Positions 25,760 through 34,811 of a stretch of DNA of 41,059 bases are shown here, one piece after another. Position 1 is the first letter of the stretch. Each line of letters begins with the position of its first letter. The DNA is from Acidobacteriota bacterium. GTDB lineage: Bacteria; Acidobacteriota; Vicinamibacteria; Vicinamibacterales; UBA8438. The stretch spans positions 37,289 to 78,347 of the forward strand of contig JAGWAI010000009.1 of assembly GCA_021296485.1 (NCBI GenBank), given 5' to 3'. Under the pieces are notes generated by a model, which saw only the letters and a list, made by a program, of their open reading frames with translations, made no database searches and was not told where the DNA came from. A program made the translations under genes and the position numbers.

Positions 25760-25987
25760 ATGAATTGCAGATACTGCGGTGAACAGGCGGGGTTTCTCCG
25801 GCGCGAGCACGAGGCGTGCCGGAATCGGCACCGGAGCGCGCTGTCGGGGAGCCGCCTGCAGCAGGCCCGGGAGCGGCTGGTGAAGGCGGCGGTCATCCGG
25901 TCGCTGCTCCAGGGCGAGAACCCGGCGTCGCGGCAGCAGGTAATCGCCGGGACCCACCCGCCAGGCCGTGCTCCGAGTCCACCCTGA
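25760..25987 (+). pseudogene. Small zinc-knuckle ORF, probable truncated gene remnant
   Basis: A 75-residue ORF that opens with MNCRYCGEQAGFLRREHEAC, a CxxC...C zinc-knuckle of the kind that starts larger prokaryotic proteins. It continues into LVKAAVIRSLLQGENPA and then loses similarity to anything recognisable before a stop at 25987. Of the 354 bases between the M1 gene and the ATPase, this is the only coding-like stretch. I read it as the 5' end of a gene whose 3' part was deleted next to the ATPase module. It could also be a genuine small protein. Confidence 0.4.
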
Positions 25988-26066
25988 ACGAGAAACCTGC
26001 GTAGAACTGGACGTTGCTTGACGCACGTTGCTTGCCCAGCGCCGGAGGCGGTAGGCTGCAAGAACG

Positions 26067-27140
26067 ATGGACCGGCGCCTCCTGACCCGCGTCACGCTGC
26101 GGAACTACAAGAGCATCGCTGCATGCGATGTCTCGCCGGCGCAGCTCTCCTTCCTAGTGGGGCCGAACGGTTCGGGCAAGAGCAACTTTCTCGACGCGTT
26201 GCGCTTTATCGCCGACTCGCTGCAGTACTCGCTCTACCATGCGCTGCGAGACCGGGGCGGGATCCACGAGGTGCGGCGGCGGTCAGGAGGCCACCCTACG
26301 CACTTCGGGATTCGCGTGGAGTTCAGTTTGGCGGATTCGTTCGGCCATTATGCCTTCCGCGTGGGAGCGAGAGCGGGGGGCGGATACGAGGTTCAGGAAG
26401 AAGAGTGCCATGTAGTTCAACGTGACAGGCCCCTGTTTCAGAAAGGTGGCCGCAACGAACACAGTTACCGCGTGGAGAGGGGGTGCGTAACGAAGAGCAC
26501 CATCTCCCCGCCCCCGGCCGCTGCCGCCGATCGTCTGTATCTGGTTAACGTGTCGGGTGTGGACGCTTTCCGCCCGGTGTATGACGCGCTCTCCGGCACG
26601 GGATTTTACAACCTAAATCCGGAAGCGATCAGGGATCTGCAGCAGACCGACCCCGGTGAGCTGCTCAAGCGGGACGGCAGCAACTCGGCGAGCGTACTGT
26701 CGAATCTCGGTACCCGCTCGTCCGATTTCAAGAAGCGGATCGAGGCCTACCTCGGGAAGGTGGTACCCGGCGTTGCGGGCGTGGATCGACGAACGGTCGG
26801 ACCGCGAGAGACCCTTGAGTTTCGACAAATGGTCCGTGGCGCGCAGCATCCGTGGCGGTTCTTCGCCAGCAACATGTCGGATGGGACCCTGCGCGCGTTC
26901 GGCGTCCTTCTGGCGCTATTCCAAGTCGCGGGAAACAGCGCATCGCAACGGCGTCTGGTCGGTATAGAAGAACCCGAGGTCGCACTTCATCCAGCGGCGG
27001 CGGGAGTTCTTATCGACAGTCTACGGGACGCTGCCGAGCATGCGCAGATCCTGGTGACAAGCCACAGCCCGGATCTCCTCGACAACAAGGAGATATCTGG
27101 AGATTCGATCTTTGCAAAGTCGTATCGGTCCACTGGATGA
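26067..27140 (+). CDS. AAA-family ATPase (RecF/OLD-like), frameshifted near its 3' end
   Basis: A 357-residue ORF, ATP-binding subunit of a probable defence module. It has the N-terminus RVTLRNYKSIAACDVSP, Walker A GPNGSGKSN (32-40), an ABC-like signature (SNMSDGTLRAFGVLLALFQ), Walker B/D-loop GIEEPEVALHP and switch VTSHSPDLLDN. The ORF stops at 27140 after KSYRSTG, but the expected C-terminal tail (IGPLDETGRAVLRDHLYTAGELLR) continues in another frame to a TGA at 27271-27273, four bases before the next gene. So the original gene probably ran to 27273, and a small deletion shifted the frame near 27115-27125. Base composition is less GC-rich than in neighbouring genes. Confidence 0.82.
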   Translation: MDRRLLTRVTLRNYKSIAACDVSPAQLSFLVGPNGSGKSNFLDALRFIADSLQYSLYHALRDRGGIHEVRRRSGGHPTHFGIRVEFSLADSFGHYAFRVGARAGGGYEVQEEECHVVQRDRPLFQKGGRNEHSYRVERGCVTKSTISPPPAAAADRLYLVNVSGVDAFRPVYDALSGTGFYNLNPEAIRDLQQTDPGELLKRDGSNSASVLSNLGTRSSDFKKRIEAYLGKVVPGVAGVDRRTVGPRETLEFRQMVRGAQHPWRFFASNMSDGTLRAFGVLLALFQVAGNSASQRRLVGIEEPEVALHPAAAGVLIDSLRDAAEHAQILVTSHSPDLLDNKEISGDSIFAKSYRSTG

Positions 27141-27276
27141 GACGGGCCGTGCGGTTCTCAGGGACCACCTCTATACCGCCGGCGAACTGCTTAGAATGGG
27201 GCAACTCTCACCGGACCCGAAGCTCGCGAACGTTTCGCCCAAGCAGATCGAGCTGTTCGGCCCCCGGTCCTGAGCC

Positions 27277-27891
27277 GTGCCAGCGATTGCGACCATTGTC
27301 GAAGGGCACGGCGAAGTCGAAGCCGTCCCGATCCTGCTCCGGAGGATCGCTGAGCGTGTGGCGCCTGATGCCGTCGTGCAATCCCCACCACCTATCCGAG
27401 TCGCGCGTGAGCGGGTTTTCAAGGCCGGAGAGCTGGAGCGAGCAGTCGAACTGGCGGCCCGACAGACGCGACCGGACGGCAGAATCCTGATCCTGATGGA
27501 CGCGGACGACGACTGTCCGGCGGAAACTGCGCCTGAAGCGCTGCAGCGGGCCAACGAAGCCCGAGGGGACCGAGACATACGGGTAGTCTTTGCGAAAGTG
27601 GAATACGAAGCCTGGTTCCTGGCGGCGGCCGCGTCGATTGCCGGTTACTATGGCATCGATCCCGCCACTACAGCGCCTGACAATCCCGAGTCAATCCGCG
27701 GTGCGAAGGAATGGTTGGGGGCACGCATGCCTCCCGGTCAACGCTACCGTGCGACTCTCCACCAGTCTGCTCTCACCGAGATCTTCGATCTCGACGCGGC
27801 GCGGGCAGCTCCGTCGTTCGACAAGCTGTGGCGCGACGTGAGCGAGCTACTGGGTGCCGGTGAAGATCATGGGGAGCCGAGGGCGCAGTAG
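27277..27891 (+). CDS. DUF4276 Toprim-like protein (ATPase partner)
   Basis: A 204-residue protein starting at GTG 27277. It begins PAIATIVEGHGEVEAVPILLRR, with a conserved Glu (9), and has ILILMDADDDCP with an Asp-x-Asp (75, 77). Glu plus DxD is the metal-binding layout of Toprim nucleases, and KVEYEAWFLAA is the typical DUF4276 C-terminal motif. Genes of this family usually follow a RecF/OLD-like ATPase gene, as here (3-base gap to the restored ATPase stop). ATPase plus Toprim pairs (OLD, PARIS, Gabija, AbiL-like) cleave nucleic acid upon phage sensing; that role is inferred. The partner's frameshift may make the module inactive. Confidence 0.85.
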   Translation: MPAIATIVEGHGEVEAVPILLRRIAERVAPDAVVQSPPPIRVARERVFKAGELERAVELAARQTRPDGRILILMDADDDCPAETAPEALQRANEARGDRDIRVVFAKVEYEAWFLAAAASIAGYYGIDPATTAPDNPESIRGAKEWLGARMPPGQRYRATLHQSALTEIFDLDAARAAPSFDKLWRDVSELLGAGEDHGEPRAQ

Positions 27892-29387
27892 TCGCGTGAC
27901 TGCCGTCTGGCTGCTGTTGGCGGCAGGCCTGTCCGCCTGCTCGAGCTCGGAGCCCCCTCCGGCGGCGCCGGCGCCCGCTGCCGCCGAATCGTACGACCTG
28001 GTCATCGCCGGCGGGTGGGTCATCGATCCCGAGAGCGGGCTCGATGCGGTGCGTCACGTCGGCATCCGCGGCGGTGCGATAGCGGCCATCTCCGACTCGC
28101 CCCTGGCCAGCGGCACGACTGTCGACGCAACCGGCCTCGTCGTGGCGCCGGGGTTCATCGACCTGCACGCGCACGGGCAGGATCCGGTCAGCAGCCGGTT
28201 CCAGGCGATGGATGGCGTGACAACTGCGCTGGAACTGGAGATCGGCGCCTTTCCGGTCGAGCGCTGGTATGCGCGCCGCGGCGGCGCGGCGATCATCAAC
28301 TACGGCGCGTCCGCGAGCCATCAGGGGGCGCGGCTGCGCGCGCTGGGCCGGGCGGTGGCCCGCGCCAATGCCGAAGGGACGTTTTCGCTCGGCGCGAGCG
28401 GCGAGGGTGCACTGTACCGCGCGGCAGACCAGGACGAGCTGGCGCGTCTGGGCGCGCTCATGGAAAGCGGCCTGCGGGAGGGCGCCATCGGCTTCGGCTT
28501 CGGCCTGGGTTACACGCCGGGGGCAAGCCACCGCGAGCTGCTGCGGATGTTCGAGATCGCCGCGGCGCATGATGCGCCCGTATTCGTCCGCCGCGTTCGT
28601 GCACGGCGGCGCGCTGGCGCCGTTCCAGGAAGTAATCGCCAACGCGGCGGCCACCGGAGCCGCGCTCCACATCGTCCACCTGAACAGCACGGCCGACCCG
28701 CTCGCCGAGGAGATTCTGGCGCTGATCCGAGGCGCCCGCGAGCGGGGCGTGGACGTGACGACGGAGGCGTACCCGTACACCGCCAGTGCGTCGCTCATCG
28801 AATCGCCGCTATTCGACGGCTGGGTGGGCCGGCCGCGCGAAGCGTACGGGAGATTGCAGTGGGTCGAGACGGGCGAGCGGCTCACGCCGGAGACGTTCGA
28901 GCGCTACCGGCGGCAGGGCGGGTGGGTCATCATGCACGGTCGGTCCGAGGAGCTCAACGAGTGGATCGTCGGCCAGCCGGATGTCATTGCCGCCAGCGAC
29001 GGCATCCCGTTCAGCGAAGGCCGCGCGCATCCACGCGGCGCCGGGACGTTCGCCCGCATCCTCGGCCACTACGTGCGCGAGCGCGGCGCGCTGACCCTGA
29101 TGGACGCCCTCCGCAAGATGACGCTGCTGCCCGCGCAACGGATCGAAGCGATCGTTCCGCAGATGGCGCGCAAGGGGCGGGTGCAGGTCGGCAGCGACGC
29201 CGACCTGACGATATTCGATCCGCAGCGCATCATCGACCGGGCGACCTACGAAGCGCCCGATCAGTACTCGGCCGGCATCGAGCACGTCCTGGTGGCCGGC
29301 ACATTCGTCGTCCGCGACGGGGCGCTGGTCGAGGGCGTCCAGCCCGGCCGCCCGCTCCGTGGACGCCACCTCGTTCAAGGCAATTAA
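27869..29387 (+). pseudogene. D-aminoacylase-type amidohydrolase lipoprotein, frameshifted
   Basis: One amidohydrolase split over two frames. Frame 1 runs from ATG 27869 (or GTG 27896) and carries a perfect lipobox (GLSAC), then VIAGGWVIDPESGLDAVRHV, the metal motif GFIDLHAHGQDP and GLGYTPGASHRELLRMFEIA, up to DAPVFV near 28585. Frame 2 resumes at about 28590-28615 with GALAPFQEVIANAAATG and goes on through LHIVHLNSTADPLAEEI, VIAASDGIPF and the C-terminal GRVQVGSDADLTIFDPQ, to a stop at 29387. N-acyl-D-amino-acid deacylases are about 480-530 residues, so the joined product fits full length. The defect may be a real frameshift or a sequence error. Confidence 0.8.
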
Positions 29388-29415
29388 GTGTTATCATGCA
29401 TCGTCATCACATGCC

Positions 29416-29634
29416 ATGCGGACAATCATAGACCTTCCCGAGGAGCAGGTTCAGCGGCTCGGCGAGCTTTGCCGCCGCGAGGGCGTGTCGCGTGCCGAGG
29501 CGGTCCGGCGGGCGGTGACCGACTATCTGAACGCGCACGGCGTGCGCGAGCGGCAGGAAGCGTTCGGCATGTGGCGCGAGCGGCAGGTGGACGGTCTGGA
29601 GTACGAACGTCGGCTACGGCGCGAGTGGCCTTGA
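29416..29634 (+). CDS. vapB: VapB-type ribbon-helix-helix antitoxin
   Basis: A 72-residue antitoxin, ATG 29416. The N-terminus MRTIIDLPEEQVQRLGELCRR with GVSRAEAVRRAVTDYL is a ribbon-helix-helix DNA-binding domain. The C-terminal half (ERQEAFGMWRERQVDGLEYERR) is the toxin-neutralising tail. The stop is directly followed by the toxin ATG (one base gap). It is expected to bind its own promoter together with VapC. Confidence 0.88.
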   Translation: MRTIIDLPEEQVQRLGELCRREGVSRAEAVRRAVTDYLNAHGVRERQEAFGMWRERQVDGLEYERRLRREWP

Positions 29635-29635
29635 C

Positions 29636-30019
29636 ATGCGCGCCGTGATCGACACCAACATCCTCATCGACTATCTCGCCGGCGTCCAGGCCGCCCGCGA
29701 CGAACTCACGCGGCACGCCGGTGCGTCGATCAGCGCAATCACGTGGATGGAGGTGCTGGTCGGTGCAGCAGATGAACCGGAGACGGAGCGTCTCCGGTGG
29801 TTTCTGTCCGGGTTCCAGAGAATTCCCATCGACGACGCGGTCGCCGAGCTGGCAGTCGAGATAAGGCGCAAGAATCGGATGCGATTGCCTGACGCCATCA
29901 TCTGGGCCAGCGCCCGCAGCATCGGCGGCCTGCTGGTAACGAGAAATACGAAGGACTTCCCACCCGAGGATCCTGGCGTGCGGGTTCCGTACGCCCTGCC
30001 CGGCGGCGACAGCCAGTGA
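29636..30019 (+). CDS. vapC: VapC-type PIN-domain toxin
   Basis: A 127-residue PIN ribonuclease. It starts MRAVIDTNILIDYLAG with the first catalytic Asp (6). ITWMEVLVGA contains the conserved Glu, LPDAIIWASAR the third acidic residue, and LVTRNTKDFPP the fourth. All four acidic positions are intact, so it should be active. VapC toxins cut tRNA or rRNA when the antitoxin is degraded. The stop (30017-30019) directly precedes the phospholipase-D-like fragment in the same frame. Confidence 0.9.
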   Translation: MRAVIDTNILIDYLAGVQAARDELTRHAGASISAITWMEVLVGAADEPETERLRWFLSGFQRIPIDDAVAELAVEIRRKNRMRLPDAIIWASARSIGGLLVTRNTKDFPPEDPGVRVPYALPGGDSQ

Positions 30020-30523
30020 CCGCACCTCTTCCTCGTCCCGACCGAGGCGCCGGAGGACAAGCGTTCCGATGCAGACGAGGACGACAACCTCGACACGGTT
30101 CCTCAATTTGACGGCCCGCGCGCCTTCGCAGTGCTGGCGAAGCGGATGGACGAAACGCCGGCGCTGAAGGTCACCCTCCTGTTGAACGTACAGCGCAAGA
30201 AGAGCGATACGACCAGCGCCGATCATCTCGTCAGGAGGTTCGCGGACCGCTTCTGGAAGGAGGAATGGCCCGGAACCACCCGGCCGCGCGTCTTCTACGA
30301 CCCGCGGTCCGTCGATCCAGACAGCGCAGGAGTGCTCCACGCCAAGGCCTTGGTAGTCGACGACGAGACGGTGTTCGTGACGTCAGCCAACCTGACCGGG
30401 GCGGCGCTCGACCACAACATCGAGATCGGGCTTCTGGCCCGAGACCGCTCACTGGCGGCGACGGTCACCACCCACTTCAGGACGCTCATCGAGCAGTCCC
30501 TGCTCAAGCCCCTGCCGGCGTGA
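30020..30523 (+). pseudogene. 5'-truncated phospholipase-D-like (HKD) protein, DrmC-like fragment
   Basis: The frame is open from the vapC stop to 30523, but the first possible start is GTG 30131 (or ATG 30146); the upstream codons (HLFLVPTEAPEDK onward) look protein-coding. The fragment reads LKVTLLLNVQRKKSDTTSADH, PRVFYDPRSVDPDSAG and the single HKD motif HAKALVVDDETVFVTSAN. This resembles the C-terminal half of DrmC, the PLD protein of DISARM defence systems. The N-terminal half is missing, so the gene looks truncated when vapBC or a deletion reached it. No other DISARM gene is in the window. Confidence 0.6.
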
Positions 30524-30680
30524 GCGGACGTATGGCGCGGGCAACCGCGCCGAACCCGCGCCCGCTCAGGCGCACGACTCGCCGGACGCCGCTCGATCCG
30601 GACGCGCACGCAAGCGAACCCGACCGGTCACCAGCCAACTGGCGGCAACGGTTCGCGGAAGCCGGAAACTACCGTTGCCG

Positions 30681-31007
30681 TCAGCCCTTGATCCGGTTGA
30701 CCAGCCGCAGCGCCACTACCGTGGCAACGCCGCTGTATAGCGCGACGACCACGCCATCGAGGATGCCGTCGAGGTACATGCCAACCGCCGGAATCAGACT
30801 GAGCACGTCCCCGCCGGCGGCGGCGCCGGCGGCGACGGCGACCACTAGAACGTCCGTCGCGTTCTCGGCATCGACCTCCAAAGCCGCGTATACCAGACCG
30901 AGCACGACCAGCAGGATCGACAGCATGCCGCCCATGGCCGGATCCGGGACGACGGCCATCACAATTGCCGCAAGTAGCGTCAAACCAACGATTGCTCTGG
31001 ATACCAT
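30681..31007 (-). CDS. Small multi-pass membrane protein of unknown function
   Basis: A 108-residue protein, ATG 31007, preceded by GAGGGGGGAAGA. Most of the sequence is hydrophobic, with about four short membrane segments (IVGLTLLAAIVMAVVP, GGMLSILLVVLGLVYAAL, VLVVAVAAGAAAGG, VVVALYSGVATVVAL). I recognise no family. It is oriented away from the nuclease-helicase gene. Confidence 0.65.
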   Translation of the reverse strand: MVSRAIVGLTLLAAIVMAVVPDPAMGGMLSILLVVLGLVYAALEVDAENATDVLVVAVAAGAAAGGDVLSLIPAVGMYLDGILDGVVVALYSGVATVVALRLVNRIKG

Positions 31008-31352
31008 GTTCTTCCCCCCTCGTGAGTTATCGAATGAACGGCGCCATGGTGGTATCGAGACATGCTTCCGGTTGATCGTGGTGAATGCCGGCCGCGCCGC
31101 GGCAGGCCATGGGCGCGGACTGGCCGGGTGCGGCCGGAAGGGAGGGTGTGGTATCGGGCGGCGGCGACGGTGCACGATGCGCGAGAATGCGTAGCGGCGA
31201 CAAGGCGCGCTCCCCCTCCCGATTCGCAGTGCTGCCCGAACGACCCGCTGCCGAAACGCCGACCGCGACCGACAGGGGGCATCAGTCTCCCGCGTTCGCC
31301 GGAGCGGGTCAAGAGAAATCGCGTGCAGCTGCATGTATTCTGAAGAATTCGG
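31008..31352. other. Divergent intergenic region without recognised gene
   Basis: These 345 bases lie between the minus-strand membrane protein and the plus-strand nuclease-helicase. I see no conserved protein, RNA or repeat here. It must contain the two divergent promoters but I cannot pick them out. No copy of the structured GC-rich repeat is present. Confidence 0.5.
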
Positions 31353-34300
31353 ATGCGCCAGCTCCGCGGTCAGCTCACCTTCTCGGCCACCGACCTCAGC
31401 CGCTTCCTCGCCTGCGGACACCTGACGAATCTGCGCCGCGAGGTGGCGCTCGGAATCCGCGAGCGGGCGCCGCAGGTCGACGATCCCCGCACCGAGCTGC
31501 TGCGGCGGCGCGGCATCGAGCACGAGGAGCGGATGCTGGCCGCGTACCGCGAACGCGGCCTCACGGTGGAAGCCATCACGGAGACGGATGCGGCAGGCGG
31601 CGACGACCGTGATGCGGCCCGCGCGCGCACCGTGGAGGCGATGCGGCGCGGCGCCGACGTGATTTACCAGGGCCGTCTGGAGCACGGCCGCTGGAGCGGC
31701 TACCCCGATTTCCTGCTGCGGGTGGACGCGCCTAGCGCGCTGGGCGCATGGTCATACGAGGTTGTCGACGCCAAGCTCGCCCGCATTGCCAGGGGCGAGG
31801 CGCTGCTGCAACTGCTGCTCTACTCGGACCTGCTACGGCAGGTGCAGGCAGCCGCGCCCGAGCGGATGCACCTGGCGCTGGGAGGGGAGGGCGGCCGGAT
31901 CGAGCCGTTCCGCATCGCCGAGCACGCCGCGTACTACCGCGTCGTCCGCCGGCGCTTCGAAGCGCACGTGGATGCGCCGCCGGAAACCTCTCCCGAACCG
32001 GTCGCGCACTGCGAGTTCTGCGACTGGCAACGGGACTGCCGGGCGCACTGGCGCCGGGTCGACCACCTGTCGCTGGTGGCCGGCATATCCTCCCACCAGC
32101 GGCGGAAGCTGGCGGGCCACGGCGTCGAGACGCTCGCGGCGCTGGCAACGCTGCCCCTGCCGGCGACGCCACCGATCGACGGCATCGACAACGCCGCGCT
32201 CACCCGTATCCGCGAGCAGGCGCGGGTGCAGCTCGAGGCGCGCCAAAGCGGGCAACTGGTCCGCGAGCTGATTACGCCCGTTGCGGCGGACAGGGGACTC
32301 GCTTCGCTGCCCGCGCCCTGCGAATCGGACGTGTTTGCCGCAATCGACGGGGACGGGTACGCCGCGGACGACGGCCTGGAGTACCTGTTCGGGTTTGTGG
32401 ACCGCCGGGGCCGCCACGTCGCAAGTTGGGCGCTGGACCAGCAGGCGGAACGGAACGCCTTCGAACGGTTCATCGACGGCGTCATGGATCGCTGGCAGCG
32501 GGAGCCCGGCTTCCACGTCTTCCACTACGGGCCCTCCGCGCCGGCGGCCATCAAGCGCCTGATGAGCCGCTACGCCACTCGCGAGGACGCCGTGGACCGG
32601 TTGCTGCGGGGCAATATCTTCGTAGACCTGCGTCGCGCCGTGCGCCAGGGGCTGCGCGTCTCGGTCGAGAGCTATGCCCTCCCGCGGCTGGAACCCTTCC
32701 ACGGCTTCGAGCGCGACGTCGATCTCGCCGCCGCGATCCGCGCGCGGGTGCGCTTCGAGGCCTGGCTGGAGTCGGGGGACGCCGGCCGGGACATGCGTCC
32801 GCTGCCGGACGATCCGCGCGGCGCGCTCGAACGCTGCAACCGCGACGACTGCCGATCAGCGATGCGGCTCGCCGACTGGCTGGAAGCGTGCCGCGAAGAG
32901 CTGGAGGCCGCAACCGGGCAGCCACTGCCCCGCCCGGCGGTGGATACGGAAGCGCGCGACGCCGAGTCCGAGCAGGCGGCCGAGGTGACGGCGCTGATCG
33001 CGGCGCTCACCGCGGGCCTGCCGGCCGGCGACGAGGAACTGGACGACGACCAGCGTGCGCGCCGCCTGCTGGCGCACCTCCTCGAATTCCACCGCCGGGA
33101 GGAGAAGTCCATGTGGTGGGAGTTCTTCGAACGCTGCGGATTCACCGCGGAGGAGCATGTCGAGGACAGCTCGACGCTCGGGGGACTGCGCTGGACGGGC
33201 GAAGAACCGCGGCGCGAGAAGCGCTCCTTCATCCATCGCTACCGCTACCCGGCGCAGCCGCACGAGATCGAGGTGGGCGACGCGCCGCGCGATCCCGCCA
33301 CCGGCGGGTCGGCCGGCACGGTGGTCGCGCTCGACGACGCGGCCGGCGTGATCGAACTGAAGCGCGGCGTTGCTTCGGATGCGCCGGACCCGTTCGCGCT
33401 CGTGCCGCTCGACCACGTCAACGCGCGCGTCCTGGCGGAGAGCCTGCAACGACTGGCGTTGGCGGTCGCGGACGGCGGATCCGCGCCGGACAGCCCGCGC
33501 CTGGCCGCCTTCGACCTGCTGCTGCGGTCCGCGCCGCGCACCGCCGAGGCGGCGCCCGGGACGGCGGGAACGGACCTCGTGCATCCCGGTGAAACGCCGC
33601 TGGAGGCCGTCCGGCGGATCGCGCCCCTGCTCGACCGCTCGGTGCTGCCCGTGCAGGGGCCGCCCGGCAGCGGCAAGACCTACACCGGCGCGCGGATGAT
33701 TCTCGACCTGCTGGTCCGCGGCCGGCGCGTCGGCGTCACCGCCAACAGCCACAAGGTCATCTCCAACCTGCTCGGCGCGGTTTGCGCGGCCGCCGGCGAG
33801 GCAGGCGTGGACGTCCGCGGCATCCAGAAGGCGAATGCGCACGACGGCTGCCCGGACCGGCGCATCGAACCGGCTTCGACGAACGACGAGGTGGCTTACG
33901 CGCTCGCTCTTGGCGGCGCCAACCTGGCAGGCGGCACCGCCTGGCTGTGGGCCCGCCCGGAAATGGCGGGCTCGGTGGACGTGCTCGTCATCGACGAAGC
34001 CGGCCAGATGAGCCTGGCCAACACCCTTGCCGTGAGCCAGGCCGCTCGGAACCTGGTGCTGCTGGGCGACCCGCGACAGCTGGACCAGCCGATCCAGGGC
34101 GTTCATCCACCCGGCGCCGACAGCTCCGCCCTCGGCCATCTGCTGGGCGAATCGGCGACCATTGACCCGTCCCGCGGCGTCTTTCTTGGCGAGACCTGGC
34201 GCATGCACCCGGAGATCTGCGCGTTCACGACCGAGCAGTTCTACGACGGACGGCTGGCCGCGCGGCCTGCGCTGGAGCGCCAGACGGTGCTCGGACCCGG

Positions 34301-34811
34301 GCCGCTCGCCGGCCGCGGCCTGCGCCTGGTGGCGGTGGAGCACGCCGGCAACACGAAGGCCTCCGCCGAGGAGGCGGCGCGCGTGGCGGCGCTTGTCCGC
34401 GAGCTGCTCGACGGCGGCGCCGACTGGATCGACCGGCACGGCGTGCGGGCGGCGCTCAGGTTGGAGGACATCCTGGTGGTTGCGCCGTACAACGCACACG
34501 TCGCAGCTCTGCGGCGGGCGCTCCCGGACGGCGCGCGCGTCGGGACGGTCGACAAGTTCCAGGGGCAGGAAGCGCCGATCGCGCTGTACTCGATGGCGAC
34601 CTCGACGCCGGACGAGGCGCCGCGCGGCATGGCGTTCCTTTACAGCCTGCACCGGCTGAACGTCGCCACCTCGCGGGCGCGCTGCGTGGCGGCCGTTGTC
34701 GCCAGCCCCGCGCTCTTCACACCCGACTGCCGGACGCCGGAGCAGATGCGGCTGGCGAACCCGTTCTGCCGCTTCCGGGAGCTGGCGGCCGAGGCGCGGA
34801 CTCAGGCCTGA
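31353..34811 (+). CDS. TM0106-type RecB-family nuclease fused to SF1 helicase
   Basis: An 1152-residue protein. Residues 1-230 form a RecB/Cas4-like nuclease (YPDFLLRV, YEVVDAKLA, LLQLLLYSDLL) with four cysteines in the Fe-S arrangement: Cys21 and CEFCDWQRDC at 220, 223 and 229. From about 280 to 480 comes an RNase H-like domain (LEYLFGFVDRRGRHV, FHVFHYGPSAPAAIKRL, NIFVDLRRAVRQGLRVSVESY). The last 400 residues are an SF1B helicase with Walker A GPPGSGKT (769-776), DEAGQ (881-885), GDPRQLDQP, TVDKFQGQEAPI and ATSRAR. Size and order match the TM0106 family, probably involved in DNA processing or defence. It overlaps the convergent CitE-like gene by 10 bases. Confidence 0.9.
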   Translation: MRQLRGQLTFSATDLSRFLACGHLTNLRREVALGIRERAPQVDDPRTELLRRRGIEHEERMLAAYRERGLTVEAITETDAAGGDDRDAARARTVEAMRRGADVIYQGRLEHGRWSGYPDFLLRVDAPSALGAWSYEVVDAKLARIARGEALLQLLLYSDLLRQVQAAAPERMHLALGGEGGRIEPFRIAEHAAYYRVVRRRFEAHVDAPPETSPEPVAHCEFCDWQRDCRAHWRRVDHLSLVAGISSHQRRKLAGHGVETLAALATLPLPATPPIDGIDNAALTRIREQARVQLEARQSGQLVRELITPVAADRGLASLPAPCESDVFAAIDGDGYAADDGLEYLFGFVDRRGRHVASWALDQQAERNAFERFIDGVMDRWQREPGFHVFHYGPSAPAAIKRLMSRYATREDAVDRLLRGNIFVDLRRAVRQGLRVSVESYALPRLEPFHGFERDVDLAAAIRARVRFEAWLESGDAGRDMRPLPDDPRGALERCNRDDCRSAMRLADWLEACREELEAATGQPLPRPAVDTEARDAESEQAAEVTALIAALTAGLPAGDEELDDDQRARRLLAHLLEFHRREEKSMWWEFFERCGFTAEEHVEDSSTLGGLRWTGEEPRREKRSFIHRYRYPAQPHEIEVGDAPRDPATGGSAGTVVALDDAAGVIELKRGVASDAPDPFALVPLDHVNARVLAESLQRLALAVADGGSAPDSPRLAAFDLLLRSAPRTAEAAPGTAGTDLVHPGETPLEAVRRIAPLLDRSVLPVQGPPGSGKTYTGARMILDLLVRGRRVGVTANSHKVISNLLGAVCAAAGEAGVDVRGIQKANAHDGCPDRRIEPASTNDEVAYALALGGANLAGGTAWLWARPEMAGSVDVLVIDEAGQMSLANTLAVSQAARNLVLLGDPRQLDQPIQGVHPPGADSSALGHLLGESATIDPSRGVFLGETWRMHPEICAFTTEQFYDGRLAARPALERQTVLGPGPLAGRGLRLVAVEHAGNTKASAEEAARVAALVRELLDGGADWIDRHGVRAALRLEDILVVAPYNAHVAALRRALPDGARVGTVDKFQGQEAPIALYSMATSTPDEAPRGMAFLYSLHRLNVATSRARCVAAVVASPALFTPDCRTPEQMRLANPFCRFRELAAEARTQA

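Noticed and set aside
25675-26095. Minus-strand ORF over the zinc-knuckle region with a phrase like AGFSFR
   Set aside because: It looked briefly like an inverted piece of the zinc-knuckle gene, but the match is too short to be meaningful.
31085-31612. Plus-strand ORF overlapping the start of the nuclease-helicase
   Set aside because: It ends inside the nuclease domain in a different frame and has no recognisable features.
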